Of a stretch of DNA of 64,000 bases, positions 9,368 through 20,480 are shown piece after piece; position 1 is the stretch's first letter; every line of letters starts with the position of its first letter. Under the pieces are notes generated by a model. The model had not been told where the DNA came from, did no database searches, and saw nothing but the letters and a program-made list of their open reading frames with translations. This stretch comes from Tribonema minus (taxonomy: Eukaryota; Sar; Xanthophyceae; Tribonematales; Tribonemataceae). The position numbers were made by a program, and so were the translations under genes. The DNA lies in contig JAFCMP010000434.1 of the NCBI GenBank assembly GCA_017506865.1, forward strand, positions 248,001 to 312,000. Direction: 5' to 3'.

Positions 9368-12300
9368 TGCAGCAGCAACGCTCTGTTGGCCACTGCGCAG
9401 CAAGCGGGGCTGGTCAGCCCTAGATGCTGCCCTCTGCGATGACATTACACATGACAACATTCGTTGCTGGGCTTTGCTCTGGCGTTGAATCTGAGGGAAA
9501 TGGGTTAGTTGAAGGGCTTGTATTGACGTTAAATTGAGGGAAAGGGGGGCAGGGGACTGCGCCGCAGCTCTTGTGTGATTCACATCTCTACCACCAGCAA
9601 AGAGACACTATGGTGCTACTGCACACATCAGAATGAGGTTTGACAAAGAAAACATATGACAAGAGGCTCTGCCGACATGTTCCATGTTGCTGACGCGTTT
9701 GCTGCGCGAATGATTGGCTGCCAGATGCTTGACATGTTGCATTTTTTGACTTCTTAAGAATTGTAAGCGTTTATGAAATGAGACGCCACCTGCGTGCGCG
9801 CTTTGTCGGGTTTTGATCGCAGGTGACATGTACAGGTTAGTACACAGGATATATAGTACAGAGCTCGTGAACGCCGAGAGGCGTGGCAGCGAATGCGGCT
9901 GGTTTGGTGGGTGGGCTGGGCTGCAGGGCTTGCAGGAGCTAGCACCAGCGGCCCTCAGGTGATGCCAGTGTGCGTAGCTCCTTCGAGAGAACTTCAAACG
10001 TGTGTTGGTGTCTCGGAAGCCCTGGCTGGCGTGCGGAGGAGGGACAGGCAGCGGCTTGGCGTGCTTGGAGAGCAAGCGGAGTCGGCTGCACGCCACGGCA
10101 CCAACCACAAGTTACTCGCAGCGGTATATGGCAATATCTTGTCAGGCTTGCAGCCTGCGGTGAGCCGTGACCTCGCTCATCAAGGAGGCGATGCTTTACT
10201 AGTTATGTAGCCTTTCTCTCTAGCGTCAGCGCCTGGCGCCCAGTGACTCCCTCTGCTTATCTCTATGATATCGGGGTTCACGTAGATAGCCACAATCTCC
10301 AGTTCAGGGCCCATCATGGTGACCTTGGCCTGCATGAAAACTTTGAGATGGAGTCTGCGTGGAGCTGGGTGGCCCTTAGAAGGGTCTGTCTGTGGGGGGA
10401 GAGTCTTGCAGCTTTGTTTGGTATCCCTGCAAGTGTGTGGGGGACAGTCGCTTGCGGATGCTTTGTTGGGGGTGATAGGGGGGGGCCGGTGAACCACCGT
10501 CCTGCTCATCAAGGAGGCAATGCTTTGCTTAGTTATATAGCCTTTCTTTCTAGCGTCAGCGCCTGGCGCCCAGTGACTCCCTCTGCTTATCTTTATGATA
10601 TCGGGGTTCACGTAGATAGCCACAATCTCCAGTTCAGGGCCCATTATGGTGACCTTGGCCTGCATGAAAACTTTGAGATGGAGTCTGCGTGGAGCTGGGT
10701 GGCCCTAAGACGGGTCTGTCTGTGGGGGGAGAGTCTTGTAGCTTTGTTTGGTATCCCTGCTAGTATGTGGGGGACAGTCGCTTGCGGGTGCTTTGTTGGG
10801 GGTGATGTGGGGGGCGGGGTGTGGCGTGCAAGCTTTGCATGCTACATCCAAGAGTGAGAACAAGGCGACACACCTACAACATGGCATTTCCACAGCCACA
10901 AGTGGAATATAATAAAAGTACAGGCTCGTGTATTGTGCTCTTGCTGGCAATTGTTTTAGCACATAATGCTGAAACGAGCACGACACGTGCGTGCAGCCTG
11001 ACGCAAGGCACTCGCTGTCACAGCAGTGCGGCAGCAGACAGCGTGCACATTGTAAGCCGGTCCTTGCAGCAATCTCATTGGCTAGTCATCGCGTCACTTG
11101 AGGATGACAACTTTGCCTGTTGTAACGTGAGAGCTGCGCGCATGGCCAATGACATCTGTGAAGCGTGAAGCATCTGTGAATCTGATCGTCTCGTGGCGAT
11201 AGTGTCAGGCTGCTCTTCATGTACCTCAGTACTAGCATTTGGTGTGTGGGAAGGCCCTGACCATTTTGCTTGAAAGCACGAAGACATCGTGTAGGTAGAT
11301 GACCAACTGGCAGAGTCGAGGAGGGGGGGGGGGGGGGGGGGGGGGGGGAGGCAGACAAGCCTCCGGCTGTTGTGAAGGGGAACGCTATTCGTTGACAACT
11401 ACATGGCACGGTTGAGCATTGCGTCGTTTGCGGCAACATCGACCCTGCTTATAGCAGGCGTACTATCGATCTTGTGGGCTTTTCGCGCCCTACATGAAAT
11501 TTGTTCTCAGAGAGAACATGGTGTAAGATCATCAAAAGGCCAATCGCGCTCCAGTGACTGGCTCTCAACCCCAACCCTAACTTGTGGTGTTGAACCCTAA
11601 CTCTACTTTCACTGGGACAATGCAATGGGCGAATCATGACAGGCGACAAATCAACACCCCCCATATAGCGTAACCCCTAATTCTGACCTCATTCTACCGC
11701 TAGCCCCCAACCCTGACCGTACTAGTACGCATGGCGCGCACATGACCGCTTTCATCAAGCCACGAGTGTCGGGGGCTGAAGACAGATGCACCTTGAGGCC
11801 TTGTGACGTTGTCTTCGGACACTCAAACAGTGTGATCTCATTACAAGCAAGGCTGAGCATATGCAGGCGTTCTCCACGAACAACTGCAAGTGGCGCCGCT
11901 GCTGGCCGTGCTGATGAATCGCAAGTTGGAGCGTGAACGAGCATCACAGCGGCAAGACGACAAGTGTTGTGTGCATGGCAAATGGCATTTACTCCGCATG
12001 GCAGCGAGTGATACAGACAGCAAACTCCACGCTGCCCCCGATGCATTCCGGCCCGTGCAAAACAGGGGGTGTGCGTATCCCCCTTGACCCAACCCACCCC
12101 CCCCTACCAATATGGAGAATGACGATGATTCGGTGCAGGCCTCCATCTACAACGCTATCCGCGGTTGCGCTCGAACCTGTGGGGCTCGAACGCTGGGCAC
12201 TGACACACATGAAGTGATGGAATGAGGCAGGAGCGTCAGTCAAGACGCAACTGCCGTGCATGCGCGTTCGTCGGGCACAAACATGAACTTCAACTTGAAG

Positions 12301-12712
12301 TGGAGGCGGCGGCGGCAGTGCCACTCCCCGCCCCCCCAAGAAGTGGCCGCGCGCCGTGCAGCAGCGGCGACTAGAGTGACATGCACGGCGGCACCGCCGC
12401 ACGCACGCACATGCACGGAGGCGCTATCTACAGTGGTGCACACGCTCTCGAGCTTTTCGGGCATCGTACACTACACATACCCCCCCCCCCCCCCCGCGAT
12501 CCCCCCCCATACTCCAGTCAGTGCGCCGTTGTGACCCCCTCTTCTGTTCCTGCAAAATTGAATGCCGCAAGAGCACTGCACCTGCAGGACCCCAGCCAAG
12601 CCTAACCCCAGACCCCCTGTGAGACCCCCCCGGGGGGGACGTGACGCGCCGCCATCGCGCGCAGAGACCCTGATGAGGCAACTTCAAGTTGAAGTCACCA
12701 CTGCAGCAGCGC
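9368..12712. other. Region with no recognised gene
   Basis: Between the acylphosphatase stop and the AWPM-19 last exon. It holds a 312-bp tandem duplication (10180-10800), a G run (11323-11348), CCCTAA-like runs (11570-11600) and a C run (12479-12495). A plus-strand frame at 11403-11520 encodes a hydrophobic start (SFAATSTLLIAGVLSILWAF) and ends at a GTAAGA donor; it could be a first exon, but I found no partner. Confidence 0.35.
10180..10800 (-). repeat. 312-bp tandem duplication with a kept reading frame
   Basis: Two copies (about 10175-10487 and 10488-10800), roughly 95 percent identical. On the minus strand each contains, after a CATGCAG acceptor-like site, the same frame: AKVTMMGPELEIVAIYVNPD in one copy and AKVTIMGPELEIVAIYVNPD in the other. 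The frame then runs on as IIEISRGSHWAPGADA. It is plausibly an exon of a minus-strand gene that I do not recognise; no convincing donor was found. Confidence 0.5.
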
Positions 12713-15700
12713 TCAGACGGCCGGCGCGCGCTCCTCCGGCGCGAGTTCGTGGCCGCCAGCAAATTTGGGGCCGGCGACGGCGCCCTCTGTGGGGCCCCTC
12801 TCGACGCCGGTGACGGGGGCGGCGCCGGGGGCGGCGCCGCGCGCCTCGCGGTGCTGCAGCAGCGCTCAGCGGCAATGGACGAGTCAGTGATCAGCAGTGA
12901 TGCTGACAGTTATCTATGAGAGCAGTGCGACGATGGCAATGCGGAGCAGAGAGACACGTGCTGACAGGTTGGGTCGTGGTGGTGTCTTGGGTATCGTTCA
13001 GCTTGCGCGCGGGCTCGCGGTGCTGCAGCAGCGCTCAAGCCAATCGTCAACGCGCAGCACGGTCAGCATCAACAGTGTTGCTGAGCATTACAGCGATGAA
13101 AATGGGGGCTGCAGAGGGGCAGTGGCGGGCGCTGACAGGTTGCGTCGTGGTGGTGTCTGCACGACGCCTGCTCTCGCGCGCGTAATTGCAGTACAGCAGC
13201 AGCAGCAGCGTGCCGTCGACTTACGCACGTGATCGGCATCAGCATTGCCGAGCATTGCAGCGATGGCGGCAGGGCTGGAGAGGGGGCAGCAGTGCAAATA
13301 CGAGGATTGTGGCAGTGTCTGCGAGACGCGTGCATACGTGGTGCCACTGCTGCAGCAGCGCTCAGTCGACAATCGCACGCTCCGATCAGTGCGGCACGGC
13401 AGCAGCGCAATGAAATCGCACTGATGTGAATATATACATGAATGCGGTGACTGATACAAGTGATTGTGAATATATGTAGTTCCTCTGGGATTCAGAGCAG
13501 CTCCACTCTCCTCCTTTGTCAAGCGAGCAGGGAAACCCTGTGCGCGACAACAGGGCAGATAGAAAGGCAGTGGCGGTGCTGTTTCGACAGTCACAGTTGC
13601 ATCGGCAAGACCCCCTTTCGGAGCTGTCGGCGGGCAGTGCAGCACGTTGCGTTGCAGCAGTGCTCAGTACAGAAGTGAGGCGCATAAGCGTCTGTGGGCA
13701 TAGGCAGATGCTGCAAGGGGAAGGGAGGGACGTGCAGGGTTAACGTTAGAACAGGGTTAAAGTCAGGCTAGGGTTAGGGTTAGGCGCGGCTGTCTCGACT
13801 CATAGTGGATGGGCAAGCACGTGGGCGCGGTGCCGCACTTGAAGTTAGAGTTAGCGTGAGGTTGAGCTTAGGGTTGGGTGCGGGTCAGGGGTGTTAGACC
13901 TACTGCACTCATACATACATGCCCTCTGGCATCCAGGTGAAGATATAGGTGGAGATGCAGGCGCCAGTGTCACCCTGGTGTCCCCTGCACTGCGCACGCG
14001 TGCAGAATCACACACTCTAACCCTAACCCTATCCCCGAGCGAAGAACGAACCTTGACATAGGGCAGACTTTGAGAATCCTGACGCTCGTATTACTGCGCA
14101 CGTTGTGCGAGTATTCAAGTTGCTGATGCAAGCATCGAACTTGTTCAAGCCCTACAAAGCATGCGCCAGGAAACGGGCGCCAGGCTGATGGCAGAACGTG
14201 AGAAATCAGCGAAATGGCGGCAACCGCACCTCCTGAGACGCCTTACTCTTTGCCAATCTCAACCTCACACAAACCGTAATTCTACTCGCTGACCTACTCA
14301 CTTACTCACTTGTCCTAACTACCGGCGGCGTCACTTCAAGATGGCGTATACCTTGAAGAGGCCCAGGTTGAGGAGGTACATGAGCATGGTGAAGCCGGCG
14401 ATGATGTCGAGCGCGGCTATTGTCTTGAACTGCTTCACGCGATTGCTGGGTCCGCTGAAGCCGCGGTCGATGGCCTTGCAGGCAAAGCCGAAGGCCAGCA
14501 TGATCTGGCAACGCACGCGACGGTGGAAATACGGCAGAGGCACACAGGGGGGTTTGAGGTTGCAACGGAGAGTCGCAGGAGGGCGAGAGAATAGGGAAAC
14601 GACGCAGGCCAAGCAGCCCAGAAATGGTGCATAAATGCAATACTTATGAATGAATATGTGCGATACTTCGAAGTACATGTATGCAATATTTTCACACTAC
14701 TTCTGGAACATTGAACAACAGGAGGCATGGGCCACGAAGTTACAAAGCGCACACTGCCGCACGGCATCAGGAAAACACATGTACTTACCTGCCCACAGAA
14801 TGCTGAGCGCTGAGTCATCGCGGTGCATACATACCGTATCCACACAAAAGCTGAGCGCTGAGCAAGCGCCGTGTGAGCAGACGACACTTGCCGGCTTCGA
14901 CAGACGTTTGCGCGCGGCGGTATGCGCGCCGCTCGCAGAGGAAGCGAGCGTCACTGGCAGCAACTTCAACAACTGACTGCCGATGCACTGGGGCCTTGGA
15001 ACCCCCATTTGTAACCCCCCTTGAACATGTGCCGCCGTCATTGCTGCGGACGCCAGGCTAACTTGTTACATGACACCATACTTGTACTTCAACAGCTGGG
15101 TTCGATGCTAGCCCTTGGGTTGCGATTAGGGTAACCACGGGGTAGGGTTAGCGTCAGGCATACGTACCAGGGCGAAGGCGACGAGGTTGGAGCCAAGCGA
15201 CGAGTAGCCCTACTTTCTTACCCTAGCCTGATGCTAACCCTTGGGCTAGGGTTAAAATCAGGAATACGTACCAGGGCGTAGGCAACGAGGTTGGAGCCCA
15301 GTTCTAACCCTTACCCTACCCTAATGCTAATCCTAGCTTGATTCTAGCCCTAAGGCAGGGTTACGGTCAGGCATACGTACCAGGGCGAAGGCGACGAGGT
15401 TGGATCCCAGCGACGAGTAGCGCGACTCCTCATTCCACGAGCCGCCGTGCACGGCGGCCATGATCATGCTCGCCAGGCCCACGGAGGCAGCGAGCAGCGT
15501 GAAGAACACTGTCACAATGTTAATGGGGTCCGCAAACAGAATTGTGTCCTGCACGAGAGGGCAGCGGCGATGCATGATGTGAGCGACGGTGCAACAGTGT
15601 GATTGATGGCGTGTGGGGGGGGGGGGGGGGGGGTCGAAGATTTAATTGCGCCGGCAGCACATTGTAGCATGCTCGCAGCTCTTCTCTGATTGAAAGAGAT

Positions 15701-16303
15701 TGCACAGGCACAGTAACCATGACCATGAGTGCATGGATTGTACAGCCATTCAGTTCGGAGTCATCAATGATTTTGCACCGCCGTCAGGTCTTGACAAGCG
15801 TGCAACTGCGTCGTCTGGAGTACGTACCTCTCGATGAACCAAGCATACCAGGGTAAACACGCAGCAGCAGCTTCAAAGGGCGCCAACATGAAACATACGG
15901 AATGGCCTGCAACCGCTTGCTGAAACTGGAGATGGGGGCAGCCAATCTTACTCAGAGGAAGGCATACTCTCTATGGCAGAAATGTCCTCAGTCCTCTGGT
16001 AGAACAGTAGATCTGCTGGCCGTTTAGGCAAGACATACTTTGCCGGCATTGTGGTGGCATGTGCGTCACTGATTCTATTGTGCAAAACGTCCAACATACA
16101 ACACACAGGCGCGCGACAACAGCTTGAACTTGTAGAGCGTTTGCAATTGCCGAGCCGAGCACGGCACTCACCGCTCCGTCGAAGTACTGTTGGGCCAGCG
16201 CGCTTGCTATGCCGATCAGCACACAGAATATCATCATGTTCAAGACCACCCAGAACAGGGTGCTGAACAGGAACCCGGACTTCTTGCTCGTTGCCGACTT
16301 CAT
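12713..16303 (-). CDS. AWPM-19-like (PM19L) four-helix membrane protein, copy A
   Basis: Four exons on the minus strand, all joined in phase 0: 16172-16303, 15381-15548, 14352-14504, 12713-12853; 196 residues. Helix 1 is LFWVVLNMMIFCVLIGIASA; helix 2 follows DPINIVTVFFTLLAASVGL; helix 3 includes the family-diagnostic MLAFGFACKAIDRG; helix 4 is IAALDIIAGFTMLMYLLNLG. The C-terminal tail is hydrophilic and ends GPKFAGGHELAPEERAPAV, matching the tail of the paralogue at 42370-44756, which identified the last exon. AWPM-19 proteins are plasma-membrane proteins of plants linked to ABA and water stress; the algal role is unknown. Reading on past 14352 would give a short alternative C-terminus (VYAILK). 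Confidence 0.85.
12841..13375 (-). repeat. Copies of the acceptor edge of AWPM-19 copy A exon 4
   Basis: The plus-strand block CTCGCGGTGCTGCAGCAGCG with CTCA marks the real acceptor (12846-12870). Copies occur at about 13014-13037 and, decayed, near 13192-13210 and 13335-13365. Spacing is about 160-170 bases. They lie in the upstream intron in the minus sense and keep the CTGCTGCAG acceptor. Confidence 0.7.
15150..15425 (-). repeat. Copies of the donor edge of AWPM-19 copy A exon 2
   Basis: The real edge (CAGGCATACGTACCAGGGCG then AAGGCGACGAGGTTGGA at 15368-15405) is repeated at about 15155-15205 and 15260-15300. Each copy keeps the GTACGTAT donor, and TTAGGG-like runs lie between copies. 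All are in the downstream intron. Confidence 0.85.
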
Positions 16304-18407
16304 GGGCACTCGAATCGCAATGCTCTGAGGAATGGCTTGCTGACGATGGGCAAAGCGCTCACGGCTCCTCAATTTAAGGTTGTCGGGCGCAGGTCAACTC
16401 CTTTGCACACTTGAGGCTGGCGTGTTGTATCTCCGCGTGTGAAGCAGCTGCAGAGGCTGACACGCCCCCCAGGGATCGATCCAAGGCGGGCGAGTCACGC
16501 ACTTTTCTTCCTAACGTTCACCGACAGTAGAAGCGGCAGAAGCAGGCAGGAAGGCTAGGCTGAGTCCGCGAAGGGCCTGATACATGTCAAATAGCTATCT
16601 CATAGCCATGCCTCGTAACCACATTAAAGGGCGTGCAAAAGAATGTTGATGTTGAACCACCGGTTCGTGAAAGTGCACAAATAGATCCGACGAGTTTACA
16701 TGCTTACGGGCATGCCAACATCCGCTGCGTGCCAGCGCCTACTCATGTGCTTGTTGCGCTCTGAGTAGCATCCGCACTCTCAGCCATCGGCCACGGCCGT
16801 TGAGAATGCGTGTGCACGCGAAGAGCCTGCCCCCATGCAAAATACCATTTTCGAAGTTGTGCATTGCAGTGCGAGTGCGCCGGCATTGCTAGCGCGCAAG
16901 CCTCAGAAACGAAGAGCACAATATGCAGAGCATGAAATCACTCAATGCACAGTATCGGCCTGCATGATTTCGAATTATTTGAGGATAACATGGCTGCGCT
17001 GGCGCAGCTGCTTGGACAGCAAAAGAGACTTCTGCAACGAGTAGTTCGTAATCAACCTGATGGTACAAACTTGATCGTTTGCACAATGCTCACAGCATGT
17101 GCAGCTCTTGAAAGGTTTTGCTCGTCTATGCTGCCAGAATCTGCAAGAAGTCATTGTGAAGTCATCTCGTTCCCGGCCATTGTGGCAGTGCCCTCGCAGC
17201 ACAATAGCCCTCACCGCACCAGCAACCATCCTACTGGACGTGCACCCCCATATTCAAACGCGGCACTTGACACCGGCACCACACCTGGCTTGCAAGACTT
17301 GCAACACAGCACCCCTTCCGTGGAAATGCAACAATGTCAGCACCTCCGGCATCGTGCCCACAATTAAGCTTCAGCGTATCTGCGTCTGCAGCTGTGTGCA
17401 CCTCAGTCTACGGCATCTGTGGAGCTTGCAATTCAGTCTACTGACCGCGCATGGTAAGAGGGTTAGGGTTACCTTTGCAGAACCCTTTGCACGTCCTCCC
17501 CCCCCACACACTCAAATGCCCCCATGCGCACCTCTCGTGCCGCCGTTGTTGCTGCTGCTTGCTGCACCACAAAAGTAAACTGCACGGAAGGCGCACACAG
17601 CGCACCGATGCTACTGGCTCAATCGTATTCCGTTGGCGCCGCTGCACCTGCGCACGCCCGGGGTGGAAGGGGGGCGGGGGTGTGCACTTGCGTCCGCCAA
17701 AGACTCTTGCCTCTCGCACACTCGTGCTCCTCCGCACTTGCTGAGCGATGTCTCGCCGTCGCCTCGTCGCTGACTCGCGATAGCAGCCAGTGCACCCTGG
17801 TGGCAGGTGCTCTACTCTTGCTCCCCGAGCATGGGCGCATCGCTCAGCGTACGTGGAGGCATTGCTCAGCAAGCGAGGGGGCATCGCTCAGTGAGGGAGG
17901 GGGCATACTCAGGAGGCTTGGGGACATCGCTCAGCATGCTCTCCTGGCGGCATGGCTCAGTATGCGCTGGGGCGCCTCACATGCTCCCGCAGCCCTCGCA
18001 CCCCGCATGAGCACCGCGCACGAGAGAGCAGCGACATCCCTGCCGCCGCCCCCGCCGCAGGGACGTTAGTTGCGCCCTGGAAATCAAGCGTCAGCGTACC
18101 GGTACCCCGCGATCAAATCAAATTGCACCCGGGAGCTATGCTCCGCGCAACCGTGACGTGGCACGTCACGCTCCGAAGCTAGTGGCAGTTACGTGGCACT
18201 TACAGTTGTCCTGAAGCGTCCAGTGGGCCCGTGTTGACGCCGTAGCCGCCATCTATCCAGCATCAGAATTGTAACGCTCGGCCCATCCGGCAAATGCACG
18301 CCGCCGAATGCATCAACAGCCAAGCACAGCCAACGCGCACAACGCTGCGGCGGCACAGCCCACTGCGCATGATTGGTGCGTGCGCACAAACGAGCAATTT
18401 TACCAGC
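16304..18407. other. Region with no recognised gene
   Basis: Open frames here (for example 16945-17367 plus) have no recognisable content. 17740-18220 is rich in GCATCGCTCAGC-type words and is repeated, diverged, at 21640-22045. Confidence 0.35.
17740..18220. repeat. Dispersed repeat, copy 1
   Basis: The order of blocks (GGCAGGTGC, CGCGTACGTNGAGGCA, GCATCGCTCAGC words, TGGCACGTCACGC, TGGCAGTTAC) is shared with 21640-22045. It is diverged but collinear. Confidence 0.5.
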
Positions 18408-18590
18408 AGCAGCGAGTCTCCTGCTGCACCTTGGCGATGAAGAAGAGGTCATGTTTGCAAACGCTGACCAGGAATCCCTTGTTGACCACTATATGGGAAG
18501 TGTCTCCTCCTTGTCCTCCAGCTTGCACACGTCCCAGAAGTAGTCGCACACGCTGCGGGGGGTGACCTCCCGCCAGTGTTTCTCTATCAG
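18408..18590 (-). pseudogene. AP-3 complex mu subunit, exon fragment with frameshift
   Basis: After a CACAG acceptor the minus strand reads LIEKHWREVTPRSVCDYFWD in one frame. After the Pro-Ile codons near 18497 it changes frame to VNKGFLVSVCKHDLFFIAK. Together these match the N-terminal longin part of AP-3 mu (EKHW, SVCDYF, then Y/F-L-x-S-x-x-x-x-x-LFF). The two frames abut at CCCATATAGTGGTC, where two extra bases (TA) or one missing base would explain the shift and create a TAG. I found neither the first exon nor the following ones. It is a pseudogene fragment, or a real gene with a sequencing error. AP-3 sorts cargo to lysosome-type organelles. Confidence 0.6.
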
Positions 18591-18885
18591 CTGTGATGGC
18601 AGCGGTGGTGGAGGTGGTGACTTGAGAGAGCTGCGACACGACCCATATCTCACGAGGGCCACTCTGAACAGAGACAGTTGTTCTGCCTTGAATGCAAGCA
18701 CACGCATGCAGCAGCTTGCATGCAACAGCGTGCAATGCGGTTGCAGCCCTGCAGGGCATGCCTCGTGCTTCAGATTGTCGACTCGCTCGCTCGCGGTAGA
18801 CATACTTCACTGAGTTCAAGACCCCAAAACTTCACGATCTACTTCAACTCGGAGAGGAAAATCTCGAAGCAAGACACACAGCAAC

Positions 18886-20480
18886 ATGGCAGAGCTTCTG
18901 GAAAATGTGCTCATGCTTTGCTGCAGGCAGGGCCTGCTGCCAAAGCCGGGCTGGGCCCTCAGCAGGCACCTGCGCTCCAATCTACAGCCATCGGCAGCCG
19001 TGAAGATCGTAGCGGAGCAGCTGGGTGCTGAGGATGCCGCCCCCGTCCTTCTCGCCACCACGCACATCAAGTTGGTGGCGCTGACCCTGGAGGGCAACTT
19101 TGAGGATTTCCACCTGCCACATGTGCCCACCACTCTCACAAGCCTTCACGTGGAGCGATTCTTAACCAGGTATTGATTAGGCACAAACCTACCAAGCCTG
19201 CGCAAGCTCGTCGTGCTGGCCGGCTCCGACCCCTCGCCCCCTTCGGCACACCCCTGGTGGAGACTTGGCCCGACGACGAGTCCCACGCGTACCTGGCCGT
19301 GGCACAGGCTATCATCAGCACCACCCCACCCACAGTCCGGGAGCTGCGGACGGATGTGCCTCTGGCTCGGTTCACACCCGCCTCGCTGCGGCGTCTGAGC
19401 GGCCTGCGCTCGCTGCGACTGGACAACGTCAACATGGCCATCAACGGCGAGCCTCGCCAGTTTGCCGACCTCCCCGCGCTTCGCGGCTGCATGGCGCTGC
19501 CGCCGGCGCTAGAGAGTCTGCACCTCAAATGTTACGTCATGGATGGCTCGGAGCCGCTGCTGCGCGCCCTGCCGGCCACCCTCTCCTCTCTGCAGCTAAG
19601 CTGGTGCAGGTTCTACGCCACACCAAGTGGCGGCGGCGGTGGCGGCAGTGGCGGTGGCGGTGGCAGCAGCGTGTTCCGCCTGCCGCCGCTGCCCGAGGGC
19701 CTGACCAGCCTGACCATCGACCCCATGATACCAGCGGTTGGGGTTAGCGTCGACGTCACAGCGGCGCCGCTGCCGCCTTCACTGACCTACCTGCACCTGG
19801 CTAACGACCACGGGCCTGTCGTGCTGCAACAGCTACCTCAGCGACTGCGCCAGCTCGTCCTGTTCTGCACCGAGCTGACATATACGCTCCCATCGCCGCT
19901 GCCGCCAGCGCTGCTCGACCTCAACCTGGACCTGCAAGACTACGAGCACGCACTGCCACCACTGCCGCCCGCGCTGGTCAAGCTGCAGCTGTGGAACGCC
20001 GACCGGCCGCTGCCGGCGCTCCCGCCGACGCTGCTCCACCTGGCGCTGAACAGGTGTCAGCATGCTGCGCCCGCGCTGCTGCCGCCGGCGCTGACGCACC
20101 TCTCGCTGCACCAGTGCCGCCGCGGCGACGGCGCCGTGATCGAAGCGCTGCCGGACACGCTCACCACGCTCGAGCTGTCCTACAACTACCAGCAGGTGCT
20201 GCGCCTCCGCAGCCTGCCGCCCGCCCTGGAGGTGCTCAAGTGGCTGGAGCACGGCGCGGGCGATGGCGGCGGCAGCGACGCGCCAACGCCCGTGCTGCCG
20301 CCGCTGCGCGCGCTGCCGCGGCTGCGCGAGCTGCGCGTGGGCAACGTGGCCTTTGCGGCGGGCGACGCGCTGCGCGCATCGGCGCTGCGGCACGTGCGCT
20401 TGGACGACCCAGTGACGGCGCTGCCGCCGCTGGACGGGCCCGCGCACGTGTTGCTGAAGGCGGAGGGTTGCACGCTTTGA
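18886..20480 (+). CDS. Leucine-rich repeat protein with disturbed frame near its start
   Basis: From 18886 a frame with LRR-like content (LTSLHVERFLT) runs to a TGA at 19174-19176. The same frame reopens as LPSLRKLVVLAGSD (about 19190-19230), and from about 19250 the coding continues one frame over to the stop at 20478-20480. The main part has at least ten irregular LRRs of the form LPPxLxxLxLxxC (for example LPPTLLHLALNRCQ, LPDTLTTLELSYNY) with a Gly/Ser-rich insert at about 19630-19672. Removing 27 bases with GT...AG ends (about 19170-19196) would join LT to SLRKL in phase, a possible micro-intron; the later shift stays unexplained. Cytosolic or secreted cannot be told; no signal peptide is seen. 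Confidence 0.6.

Noticed and set aside
11323..11348. Poly-G runs here and at 47-79, 15617-15632, 22257-22272 and 35426-35442 as regulatory signals
   Set aside because: They are simple homopolymer tracts in introns or spacers with no consistent position; listed only as composition.
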